Source: an uncultured bacterium (lineage in GTDB: Bacteria > Bacillota > Clostridia > Peptostreptococcales > Anaerovoracaceae). From it: a stretch of 22,729 nt of DNA. Under the pieces are notes generated by a model that saw only the letters and a list, made by a program, of their open reading frames with translations, did not search any database and had not been told where the DNA came from. How positions within the stretch are numbered: the first letter of the stretch is position 1; the number at the start of each line of letters is the position of its first letter. A program made the translations under genes and the position numbers. Positions 7,470 through 14,510 of this stretch are shown in pieces. The stretch lies in NCBI GenBank assembly GCA_905214225.1, contig CAJMLL010000039.1, positions 1 to 22,729 on the forward strand. The letters are read 5' to 3'.

Positions 7470-7560
7470 AGGCTGCTGCACTGCACCGCCATGCCACTTC
7501 ATGAGAAAACACGGATCCTCATGAAGAAGACAAAGCCATGCCTGCAGCAGCCTCTTTTTT
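7470..7560 (+). terminator. Bidirectional nested hairpin terminator between xpt and fabZ
   Basis: An 11-bp perfect outer stem (AGGCTGCTGCA 7470-7480 with TGCAGCAGCCT 7543-7553) encloses 62 nt that hold a second perfect 9-bp hairpin (CTTCATGAG 7497-7505 with CTCATGAAG 7518-7526). On + it is followed by CTTTTTT; on - by TTATTTAATT. It can end both convergent transcripts. Confidence 0.75.
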
Positions 7561-7574
7561 CCATACACCCAGGC

Positions 7575-8012
7575 CTATTCCTCACCGTCACTGATGGCAA
7601 AAGAAATTTCCGCATCGACAGCAATTTCTCCATCGACTTTCGCGCAGGCCTTTCCAAAACCGACCGGCCCTTTCTTTGCGGTAATCTCGCAGGACATTTC
7701 CAGAACATCCCCTGGAACGACGACCTTTCTGAACCGGCACTTCTTCACGCCGCCAAATACAGCAATCTTCCCTTTATTTTCCGGCAGCGACAAAATCGCG
7801 CAGGCTCCTGTCTGGGCCAGTGCTTCCAGAATCAGAACTCCCGGCATCATCGCTTTCTGCGGAAAATGTCCCAGAAACTGCATTTCATTGGCAGATACAC
7901 ACTTGATTCCCCTTGCGTACTCTCCCGGCTCCATATCCGTGATCTTATCCACCAGCAGAAAAGGATATCTGTGCGGAAGAATTTTCCGGATTTCATCATT
8001 ATTCAGCTTCAT
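7575..8012 (-). CDS. fabZ: 3-hydroxyacyl-[ACP] dehydratase FabZ
   Basis: A cytoplasmic hot-dog-fold enzyme of type II fatty acid synthesis that removes water from 3-hydroxyacyl-ACP to give trans-2-enoyl-ACP. The 145-residue length is standard. It begins with the family pattern LPHRYPFLLVD and carries the active-site stretch GHFPQKAMMPGVLILEALAQ with catalytic His49 and Glu63. The ATG at 8012 follows AGGAGG by 6 nt. It is the last gene of the fabD-fabG-fabZ transcript, 11 bp after fabG, and is closed by the terminator at 7470-7560. Some Bacillota FabZ homologues also isomerise the product (FabN type); the sequence does not let me exclude this. Confidence 0.95.
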   Translation of the reverse strand: MKLNNDEIRKILPHRYPFLLVDKITDMEPGEYARGIKCVSANEMQFLGHFPQKAMMPGVLILEALAQTGACAILSLPENKGKIAVFGGVKKCRFRKVVVPGDVLEMSCEITAKKGPVGFGKACAKVDGEIAVDAEISFAISDGEE

Positions 8013-8023
8013 TCCATGCCTCC

Positions 8024-8764
8024 TTAAATCACCATGCCACCGCTGACATTCAGCACCTGACCCGTAATGTACGACGACTCTTCCTTTGCCAGAAATGCTG
8101 CCGCGTTCGCGATATCCGCAGGTTCTGCCATGCGCTTCATCGGAATCGCCGCAATCATGGCCTCCCTGGTCTTTTCCGGCAGAGCCCTTGTCATATCCGT
8201 ATCCACCGCACCCGGCGCCACCGCATTGACCGTAATTTTTCTCGATGCCAGCTCCCTTGCCAGAGACCTTGTCATTCCAATAATTCCGGCCTTGCTCGCC
8301 GCATAGTTCACCTGTCCCGGATTTCCCGTCAGCGCAGAAACTGAAGAAATACTTATGATTCTGCCGTAGTGCGCCTTCATCATCGGACGGCTGACCGCCT
8401 TCATCATCAGAAAGGCCCCCGTCAGATTGGTATCAATTACCTTCTGAAAATCCTCTTTCCCCATACGCATGATCAGATTGTCTCTCGTCACACCCGCATT
8501 ATTCACCAGAATATCAATTCTTCCGAACTGCTTCAGACAAAAATCAGCCAGCAGGGAGCAATCCTCTTCTTTTGCCACGTCCGCCTGAAAAGCCTGCGCA
8601 TCGACGCCGAGCTTTCTGCACTCCTCAGCAGTCTCCTCCGCAGCCTGCTGACTTCCTGCATAATTTACAACAATATCATTTCCGTCCGCTGCAAGCTGCA
8701 GACAGATGGCGCGGCCAATTCCTTTTCCGCCGCCCGTTACGATTGCTGCTCTCTGTTCACCCAT
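8024..8764 (-). CDS. fabG: 3-oxoacyl-[ACP] reductase FabG
   Basis: A short-chain dehydrogenase/reductase of 246 residues that reduces 3-oxoacyl-ACP with NADPH in fatty acid elongation. The Rossmann motif is TGGGKGIG (10-17), followed by NNAG (88-91), the catalytic serine in the SISSVSAL stretch (S141), and YAASK with Y154 and K158. The PGAVDTDM segment after the active site and the C-terminal ITGQVLNVSGGM are typical of FabG. The ATG at 8764 follows AAGGAG by about 6 nt; an open frame continues to 8812 but includes no better site. It sits 64 bp after fabD and 11 bp before fabZ in one operon. Confidence 0.95.
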   Translation of the reverse strand: MGEQRAAIVTGGGKGIGRAICLQLAADGNDIVVNYAGSQQAAEETAEECRKLGVDAQAFQADVAKEEDCSLLADFCLKQFGRIDILVNNAGVTRDNLIMRMGKEDFQKVIDTNLTGAFLMMKAVSRPMMKAHYGRIISISSVSALTGNPGQVNYAASKAGIIGMTRSLARELASRKITVNAVAPGAVDTDMTRALPEKTREAMIAAIPMKRMAEPADIANAAAFLAKEESSYITGQVLNVSGGMVI

Positions 8765-8828
8765 TTTTATCTCCTTATCTTTCTGGCCGGCCCATTTTCC
8801 GGATACCGGCAAACTGACTCTTTAACGG

Positions 8829-9761
8829 TTATTCGCCGAGAAAAGCCTGCAGATCTTCTGCTGTTGTAATACTGACCGTGTGTACGCTTCTGTCTGTGCG
8901 CCTTACAAATCCGGAGAGGGTCTTTCCCGGGCCGATTTCCACGAAACGGCCTGCGCCGGCTTCAATCATGTTCCGGATGGTGTCCTCCATGTACACACTC
9001 GACTGGACCTGGCGGACCAGAAGATCGGAAATGACTGTGCCTTCGTCCTGACCGTCTGCTGCAGTTTCCGGCCTCCCCGTGCAGTTGAAATAAACCGGGA
9101 ATTCCATTCTGCCAAAGGATTCCTTCTGGAAACGCTGCTCCAGAACTTCTGCCGCGGGCTTCATATAAGATGTATGGAAAGGGCCGCTGACCGGCAGGCG
9201 CATGCATTTCCTTGCACCGGCTTCTTTTGCCAGACGCTCTGCCTTTTCCACGGCCGCCTGTTCTCCGGAAATTACGATCTGCCCCGGACAGTTGAAATTG
9301 GCTGCTTCAACACGGCCCGCAGAAGATGCGCGCTTCAGGCAGTCCATCAGCTTGTCCCGGTCAAGGCCCAGGATTGCGGACATTTCTGTCTGAACACCTG
9401 CTGAAGACTCTTCCATCGCCTCCGCGCGGCAGTGAATCAGAGAAACTGCCTGCTCCGGTGTGAAGACACCCGCCGCAGTCAGAGCAGAATACTCACCGAG
9501 GCTCAGGCCCGCCGCCATATCCGGCCGGAAGCCTCTGCTTTTCAGCACTTCATAAATTCCAAGCCCAAACGCCAGAAGAATCGGCTGTGTATTTACCGTC
9601 TCCTTCAGCTGATCGCGGCTCCCGGAAAAAGCGATTTCCCGCTGCTCCGCCGGAAGCAGATCAAACACCTTTTTGAACTCCGGATACTGTTCATAAAAAT
9701 CTTTTCCCATGCCCGGGAACTGACTGCCCTGTCCCGCAAAAAGAAGTGCTGTCTTACCCAT
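8829..9761 (-). CDS. fabD: Malonyl-CoA:ACP transacylase FabD
   Basis: A cytoplasmic acyltransferase that loads malonyl groups onto ACP for fatty acid elongation. The 310-residue length is normal. The oxyanion-loop motif GQGSQFPGMG (10-19), the nucleophile elbow GLSLGEYSAL (Ser87; the more common form is GHSLGE, here Leu replaces His) and the catalytic His196 in VSGPFHTSYM are all present. The ATG at 9761 follows AAGGAGG by 7 nt. It is the first gene of fabD-fabG-fabZ. No fabF, fabH, fabK, acpP or acc gene lies next to it, so the rest of the pathway must be elsewhere. A good promoter lies about 250 bp upstream (10020-10048), giving a long leader. Confidence 0.95.
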   Translation of the reverse strand: MGKTALLFAGQGSQFPGMGKDFYEQYPEFKKVFDLLPAEQREIAFSGSRDQLKETVNTQPILLAFGLGIYEVLKSRGFRPDMAAGLSLGEYSALTAAGVFTPEQAVSLIHCRAEAMEESSAGVQTEMSAILGLDRDKLMDCLKRASSAGRVEAANFNCPGQIVISGEQAAVEKAERLAKEAGARKCMRLPVSGPFHTSYMKPAAEVLEQRFQKESFGRMEFPVYFNCTGRPETAADGQDEGTVISDLLVRQVQSSVYMEDTIRNMIEAGAGRFVEIGPGKTLSGFVRRTDRSVHTVSITTAEDLQAFLGE

Positions 9762-10019
9762 CTGTGATCCTCCTTAATGGAATATCTCTGTATCCCCTGT
9801 GATCGGCTCTATGTATGAAATCGAATGCTCTTCGTCTCTGAGTTCTCTGTGCATCCAGTAAACTCTGCCTCCACATGCAGCTCAGTGACTCACAGATAAT
9901 GCAGATCAGTCCCTCTCAGATTCTCTCGGATTTCAGAACTTATCTGCAAGCCACTATTGTATGGACGTATGGACGAAAATCTGCTGGTTTTTACTTCAAA
10001 AATTTTAACCACACGGCCT

Positions 10020-10048
10020 ATCATAGACGTTTTTTGAATTTAAGTCAA
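10020..10048 (-). promoter_or_regulatory. Promoter of fabDGZ with overlapping palindrome
   Basis: On the minus strand TTGACT (10043-10048), a 17-nt spacer and TATGAT (10020-10025) match a housekeeping promoter well. A 15-nt dyad TTGAATTTAAGTCAA (10034-10048, one mismatched pair) covers the -35, where a repressor of the MarR/FabT kind could bind; this is inference. Confidence 0.6.
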
Positions 10049-10290
10049 TATTTTTATTTAAATAATTTTAATTACCATGCGCCCGTCGACGGAGGAGAGG
10101 ATAGTGTGTATACTGCATACTTGCACTTCATGCTGCCGACATACTAAATTTCTCTTCATTGTTCCATTATCTTCACCAGCCTGCTCCTATTTTTCTTTCA
10201 CATTGCCCCGGCAATTCATCGATAGATAGCACTTTCTCGAAATTTGTTTTGAAATAATTTATTAACCCCGATTATGAAACGGCAAAAGAA

Positions 10291-10350
10291 GCCGCAGGAA
10301 ATTATCTGAATTCTTTTTCCGAGTTCTTTTGATTTTCTGCGGCCTCTTTT
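10291..10350. terminator. Large bidirectional hairpin terminator
   Basis: GCCGCAGGAAA (10291-10301) pairs with TTTTCTGCGGC (10333-10343), one G-U, and the loop has an inner GAATTC/GAGTTC pairing. CTCTTTT follows on + and TTCTTTT on -. It most likely ends the minus-strand operon whose last stop is at 10504. Confidence 0.65.
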
Positions 10351-10503
10351 CTCTGAGCGTTTATATTCTTCTAAAACTGCAGCATAGAATGAGACAAATT
10401 ATTTTATGTATATAAATAGACAGTATATATTTAATAATTTACCTACATGATTGTATACTCTGTTAATGCTTCTGCCATTTTTTTCTCGCCTTCATCTGAG
10501 CCC

Positions 10504-11190
10504 TTACAGCTTCGCCAACGCCCCGGCAGCGAATTCGCCCATCTGCCGGTGTCCCTCTTCGGAGAAATGCAGCCCGTCAAAGGCCAGTGAAAAGTTCTGG
10601 CTTCCGACATCCAGAAAATGGTAATGTTTTCTTTCCGCCAGTTCGCGATATAGAACGCCGAGCCGGACGCTGGCTTTTTTCAGCCGCTCCCCGTCTGAAT
10701 AATCAAGGGGCGGAGCAATCAGAAGGATTTCTGCCTGCACCTTCTGGTTTTCGCGTTTCCCCTGCGCTTGCGACTTCTGATTTTCGCGCTCCACTTGCGC
10801 CCTCCGGTTTTCGCACTTTCCCTGCGCCTTCTGGTTTTCGCGTTCCAGAACGACGGTTACATGTTCCAGCATCCTTTCCATCTTATCCGCCGCCTTCTGT
10901 GGGTCCGGGTCGGAAAACAGGAGATCGTTTGAGCCCAGCATAACGGCAAAAAGATCCAGCGGAGCGCAGCGTTTCAGTGTCCGGTCCAGCGCCTGCATGG
11001 TCAGAGGAGACGATGGAATCTCACGTCCGTTCATTCCATCGGTCATCACCGCCCAGCTGTCTTTCAGCGCTTCCCGGACACGGCTGACCCAGATCAGCTC
11101 GAAAGGATAGCGTCCGCCCAGGAACCCCCGCGGATCATATCCGTATGTATTTGAATCGCCGTAAAATAAGACACGTCTGCGCTCCGTCAT
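10504..11190 (-). CDS. SGNH/GDSL-family hydrolase with an internal repeat insert
   Basis: A predicted cytoplasmic esterase or acyl hydrolase of 228 residues with no signal peptide. SGNH blocks are visible: block I FYGDSNTYG (nucleophile Ser13), block III GSND (86-89, Asn88) and block V DGLHFSEEGH (Asp205, His208). The block II glycine is probably in DGMNGREIP. Between block III and the next strand (EILLIAPP) lies a low-complexity insert at residues 116-154 built on repeated ENQK/ENRR units, about 9-11 residues each (DNA 10729-10845); it is highly charged and probably disordered or helical. The ATG at 11190 follows AAGGAG by 6 nt. It is the last gene of a four-gene operon, 12 bp after the GT4 gene, which suggests it removes an acyl group from that pathway's product or precursor. 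The substrate is unknown. Confidence 0.85.
   Translation of the reverse strand: MTERRRVLFYGDSNTYGYDPRGFLGGRYPFELIWVSRVREALKDSWAVMTDGMNGREIPSSPLTMQALDRTLKRCAPLDLFAVMLGSNDLLFSDPDPQKAADKMERMLEHVTVVLERENQKAQGKCENRRAQVERENQKSQAQGKRENQKVQAEILLIAPPLDYSDGERLKKASVRLGVLYRELAERKHYHFLDVGSQNFSLAFDGLHFSEEGHRQMGEFAAGALAKL
10729..10845 (-). repeat. Degenerate tandem repeat inside the SGNH hydrolase gene
   Basis: Four imperfect copies of a 27-33 nt unit, each containing a core like TTCTGGTTTTCGCG on the + strand, encode ENQKAQGK, ENRRAQVER, ENQKSQAQGKR and ENQKVQAE. All units are multiples of three, so the frame is kept. Confidence 0.8.
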
Positions 11191-11202
11191 TTCCTTCTCC
11201 TT

Positions 11203-12438
11203 TTATTTTGCCACCCGATCGGAAATACTTCCAATCACTGTATTCACCAGACTGCGCCAGGAAATCCTGCTGACATCCGCAGGCCTGCTCAGCGGGCTCA
11301 GAAGGCTCTCTTCCAGCGCCCGTGCAAGATCGTTTTCAAAACGCGGCAGCCCGGCAGGATCCGGTTCATCTGTATTTTTCATCGCCGGAAGCTGCACGAT
11401 CCGGACATCTGCTCCCGGTGCATTCTGCTTCAGCCAGCGGTCAATTCCCGGAAGTGAGGATACGACAACCCGGTCGCCGCAGGCAAGTGCCTCGATGACG
11501 ACCAGCGGAATCCCGTCGAAAAACGATGGCAGGACGAATACGTCCGCATGGTTATAAAGTTCTGCCAGGTCCTCCTGCGCCATCCTGCCCGGAAATTTCA
11601 CTTCATACGGACATTTCTCTGCCATCTCCCTAATCGTGCGGTATTCTTCTTCATTGCCCGCGCCCCCGGCCAGAACAACCTGAAGTTCCTCCGCCGGGAT
11701 GTCCATCTGGTCCAGAGCCCGGATCAGGCTCATGACACCCTTCTTTTCCGCAATTTTTCCAGCAAATACCAGGCATTTCTGTCTGTGAGGCTCCTTGTCA
11801 CGGCATTCCTTTGCCGCCCGCGCCACAGGATCAATCCGGAAAATCTGATCATTGAATCCCATCCCTACCGTGACGATCTTCTCAGGGTCGACACCGTAGA
11901 TTTCTATGGTCTTATCACCCTGCGGTTTCTGCGGGACAAAAATCTTATCCAGCAAGGGAATTCTGGGCCTGATCCACTCCCGGTTGACTGGATTTTTCTC
12001 CATCTGCCGCAGATCCGTGTTATGACAGAATCCACATACGCAGCGATCTGGAAATTCTTCCCTCACCAGCGCCGTCAGAAGATAAAGATGATGGCAGAGG
12101 ATCAGTTCCGGATCCAGCTCTTCCACCGCCTTTCGGATCACTCGCAGAAAGGCTTTCTTAAACTGCCGGGTCATTTCATCTGTAAAGTCACAGTATCTCG
12201 TGCTCTTGTACGGCATTTCATCCGACATTCCCGCAACTGGGAAAGGCAGCGATTCCGTATCATAATAAACGGGATAGAATTCCACACCCTCGGGGAAAAC
12301 CGGCATGTCTTCATGCGTGATTCCGGCGACAACAGCCTGCTGATGGCCTTCTGACGCCAGTGCCTTCACCACCTCCGTCAGATAGACGCCGCTTCCCGTG
12401 CTGCTTGGCTTCTGCGCGGTAATACTCAGTATTCTCAT
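11203..12438 (-). CDS. Glycosyltransferase family 4 protein
   Basis: A GT-B-fold retaining glycosyltransferase of 411 residues, probably at the cytoplasmic face of the membrane. The N-terminal domain opens MRILSITAQKPSSTGSGVYL, with the Gly-rich acceptor/donor loop at about 14-18. The C-terminal domain begins near FAGKIAEKKGV (about 225-235) and holds the nucleotide-sugar motif PSFFDGIPLVVIEALACG (304-321); here Asp308 replaces the first Glu of the usual E-x7-E pair, with Glu316 kept. The CHH at 115-117 and a Cys-rich stretch CVCGFC (133-138) are notable. The ATG at 12438 follows TAGGAG by about 5 nt. It lies 106 bp after the fused transferase gene and 12 bp before the SGNH hydrolase. Donor and acceptor cannot be told from sequence. 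Confidence 0.88.
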   Translation of the reverse strand: MRILSITAQKPSSTGSGVYLTEVVKALASEGHQQAVVAGITHEDMPVFPEGVEFYPVYYDTESLPFPVAGMSDEMPYKSTRYCDFTDEMTRQFKKAFLRVIRKAVEELDPELILCHHLYLLTALVREEFPDRCVCGFCHNTDLRQMEKNPVNREWIRPRIPLLDKIFVPQKPQGDKTIEIYGVDPEKIVTVGMGFNDQIFRIDPVARAAKECRDKEPHRQKCLVFAGKIAEKKGVMSLIRALDQMDIPAEELQVVLAGGAGNEEEYRTIREMAEKCPYEVKFPGRMAQEDLAELYNHADVFVLPSFFDGIPLVVIEALACGDRVVVSSLPGIDRWLKQNAPGADVRIVQLPAMKNTDEPDPAGLPRFENDLARALEESLLSPLSRPADVSRISWRSLVNTVIGSISDRVAK

Positions 12439-12526
12439 AATATCTCCTACTTATATGCATTTATTAACGGATTCAGCCGTTTTTCGTCTCTTCTTTCCGG
12501 AATTTCTGCTGTCTGAAGCCTGTTCC

Positions 12527-12544
12527 GCAGAGATTCTTCTCTGC
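12527..12544 (-). other. Hairpin directly after the fused-transferase stop codon
   Basis: A perfect 7-bp stem (GCAGAGA with TCTCTGC) with a 4-nt loop abuts the stop codon at 12545. No U-tract follows on the minus strand, so it may stabilise or process the mRNA inside the operon rather than end it. Confidence 0.4.
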
Positions 12545-13924
12545 CTAACGGATGTCTTTATACATCCTTGCAAGCTTTTCAGGACTTACTCCATGCAGAT
12601 ACATCTGCCGCATATCGTACATTTTCTTCATCAGGCGCAGCGTTCCCTTGGTATTTTTGGGGTAGCGCCGGTCCGAACTGATCAGTTTCGCCCTTGTCAG
12701 CCCGATGGAAATCCCGTGCCGCTTCAGTTCTCTGGACAGTTCATAATCCTCCATCAGCGGAATTTCCGGAAAACCACCCATCTTCGAGAACAGCCTGCGG
12801 TCGATAAAAATTCCCTGATCACCGAACATAATGCCGTCATTTCTGACACGCCTGTTTGATAATATACTGTTCGTCAGCATGAGAAAGCGCTTTGTCGGAA
12901 ATCCGATGCGGAAACATCCAGCCAGATGAGAGGCGTAAACCCTGCGGATCTCACGCTGCGGATTTTTTGGAAGTCTCGTGTCACAGTGCAGAAAGAACAG
13001 AATATCACCGGATGCTTCCTGGGCGCCCAGATTCATCTGTTTTGCCCGTCCCTTTTCGCTGTGTAGAACAATGTACTGCGGATCAATTTTTTCTGCCGTT
13101 CCATCCGTACTTTCCCCATCGACAAAAATCACCTCGCAAGAAGATAATCCTCTCTTGATTTCCCCCTGGATATGCCAGATAAGTTTCCTTTCATTGCAGA
13201 ATGGAACAATTACGGATATTTTCAGATGCTGCAGAATATACTGGTCTGTCTCCAGAAACCTTTTCTCCGGATGGCGTCTCTTCCTGTCCAGACGGTGGAT
13301 CAGATCTTTTCTGGTATCTACGTCATACAGCACTTCCGCCAGGCTCAGGGTCAGACCGTGATCGAGAACAGCCGCTGCAGTGTTTTCAAACACATTGCTT
13401 CCACCGTACACCTGATCCTCAAAACAGACATGCTGCGGCGTCTTGCTGCCGATCAGATAATATCCTCCGTCTCTTGTAGGACCCAGGACCACATCATGCG
13501 TCTTCATCCTTGTGAATGCGTCTTCGAAGATTTCTTTTGTCAGATCCGGAAGATCAGTCCCTGTCAGCACGCAGCTGTCATAGCCCTCGTTCAGCACTTC
13601 TTCCATGGCCTGGTACATCCGCTCGCCAAGATCCAGACTGACCTGCTGACGGTAGGTAATCTTTCCGCTGCCATGCTGCCAGCCAGAGGGCGGTTCAGGC
13701 AGTTTTCTTCTGAATATTTCTGTCAGCGCCGCCGGATCCCCCGGCCCGGTGTAGTAGATAAACAGGTCCGCATCGATTCCGCTGAGGTTTCTCCTGATGT
13801 CTCTGAGAAAGCAGAAATGAAGCTCTGCGCATTGCTGAGGTGTGTAATAAGGCATCAGACGAGTCTTGGTATGACCGGGAACAGGAATTCTTGTGAACAG
13901 AATTACCGCTCTTCTTTCCGTCAT
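12545..13924 (-). CDS. Fused TIGR04282-type nucleotidyl/glycosyl transferase and TIGR04283-type GT2 glycosyltransferase
   Basis: A 459-residue two-domain protein. Residues 1-225 match the DUF2064/TIGR04282 family ('rSAM/selenodomain-associated transferase 1', a CofC/MobA-like GT-A fold): RIPVPGHTKTRL at 12-23, GTDLPDL (122-128) and LGPTRDGGYYLIG (147-159). Residues 235-459 match TIGR04283 ('transferase 2', GT2): SVIVPFCNER (237-246), VIFVDGESTDGT (265-276), GRAKQMNLGA, the DxD-type FLHCDTRLP (311-319) and a late SSDRRYPK (417-423). These two families are usually separate neighbouring genes, so the fusion implies consecutive steps on one pathway. No signal peptide or membrane segment is seen. 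The ATG overlaps the upstream TAA by one base (TAATG), so translation is probably coupled to the cysteine protein gene. The substrate is unknown. Confidence 0.88.
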   Translation of the reverse strand: MTERRAVILFTRIPVPGHTKTRLMPYYTPQQCAELHFCFLRDIRRNLSGIDADLFIYYTGPGDPAALTEIFRRKLPEPPSGWQHGSGKITYRQQVSLDLGERMYQAMEEVLNEGYDSCVLTGTDLPDLTKEIFEDAFTRMKTHDVVLGPTRDGGYYLIGSKTPQHVCFEDQVYGGSNVFENTAAAVLDHGLTLSLAEVLYDVDTRKDLIHRLDRKRRHPEKRFLETDQYILQHLKISVIVPFCNERKLIWHIQGEIKRGLSSCEVIFVDGESTDGTAEKIDPQYIVLHSEKGRAKQMNLGAQEASGDILFFLHCDTRLPKNPQREIRRVYASHLAGCFRIGFPTKRFLMLTNSILSNRRVRNDGIMFGDQGIFIDRRLFSKMGGFPEIPLMEDYELSRELKRHGISIGLTRAKLISSDRRYPKNTKGTLRLMKKMYDMRQMYLHGVSPEKLARMYKDIR

Positions 13925-14370
13925 TACAGCAGTCCCTCCAGAATATCAATCGTGTCTTTTACAATAACCGGACAGCGGGTGAGGAGCAGATTTTCCTCCT
14001 GATGTTTCGCTGCCTCATCCGAATCCGTCAGATTATAGCCCAGCAGTCCGCTGCATTCTTCTGAATCGTACTTCTTCTGAAATTCCATACGGAACTGGGC
14101 CATCTTTTTATAGATCTCTGTCTTCCCATCCGCATCATCCCTGTGATCATGTCCATATTTCAATCCGAGAAGCATAAATGCTGCGATCACCGCTCCGCAG
14201 GTTTTTCCTGCAAGCATTCCCCCGCCAAATGCGGAAGTAAGGCGGAGCAGCTCCTTTTCATCCACGCCGAGTTCGCTGCTGAATGCAGCGGCAACAACCT
14301 GAGAACAATCGATCCCATGCATGAATAAATCTGTGATTTCTTCTACACTGTAATTTTTACTTGACTTCAT
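13924..14370 (-). CDS. C_GCAxxG_C_C family putative redox/metal protein
   Basis: A 148-residue predicted cytoplasmic protein of the C_GCAxxG_C_C family (TIGR01909/PF09719), named for its conserved cysteines. They are seen at C22 (GIDCSQ), C58 in AGKTCGAVIAA (the family usually has Gly where this copy has the second Ala), C106 (SEECSGLLG) and C133 (TRCPVIV). The central segment SAFGGGMLAG..FMLLGLKYG is typical. The biochemical role of the family is not established; redox activity or metal binding is assumed from the cysteines. The ATG at 14370 follows AAGGAG by 6 nt; the frame is open to 14415 without a better site. It heads the four-gene operon and overlaps the fused transferase by one base. 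Its promoter is not clear; a TATACT at 14404-14409 (minus) is a weak candidate. Confidence 0.88.
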   Translation of the reverse strand: MKSSKNYSVEEITDLFMHGIDCSQVVAAAFSSELGVDEKELLRLTSAFGGGMLAGKTCGAVIAAFMLLGLKYGHDHRDDADGKTEIYKKMAQFRMEFQKKYDSEECSGLLGYNLTDSDEAAKHQEENLLLTRCPVIVKDTIDILEGLL

Positions 14371-14427
14371 ATCGACTCCTTTTTCCGCTGAATTTTCACT
14401 GACAGTATAACGCATTTCTACAGTCAG

Positions 14428-14468
14428 AAAAAGGACGGAATCCCAATGCTGGAATTCTCGTCCTTTTT
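14428..14468 (-). terminator. Terminator of the TVP38-YdjY operon
   Basis: AAAAAGGACG (14428-14437) and CGTCCTTTTT (14459-14468) form a strong stem with further inner pairing (GAAT/ATTC, CCA/TGG). U-runs exist on both strands. It lies 42 bp after the lipoprotein stop and separates it from the next operon. Confidence 0.82.
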
Positions 14469-14510
14469 CGTACGAAATACTGACGTTCTTTCAACAGTCC
14501 GCAGTATTTA

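Larger units (their letters stand above)
9762..10503. other. 740-bp gene-free region between fabD and the SGNH hydrolase
   Basis: No credible gene is visible; short frames lack ribosome binding sites or family likeness, including a 50-codon ATG frame at 10077. On the minus strand it holds the long fabD leader (9762 to about 10013), the fabD promoter with an overlapping palindrome (10020-10048) and a large hairpin terminator (10291-10350). The last 150 bp (10351-10503) are AT-rich and I see nothing there. Confidence 0.6.

Noticed and set aside
10077..10229. 50-codon + strand frame starting at an ATG near 10077
   Set aside because: No ribosome binding site before it and no similarity that I recognise.
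11548..12354. 268-codon + strand open frame opposite the GT4 gene
   Set aside because: It is the antisense shadow of a gene with clear glycosyltransferase motifs.
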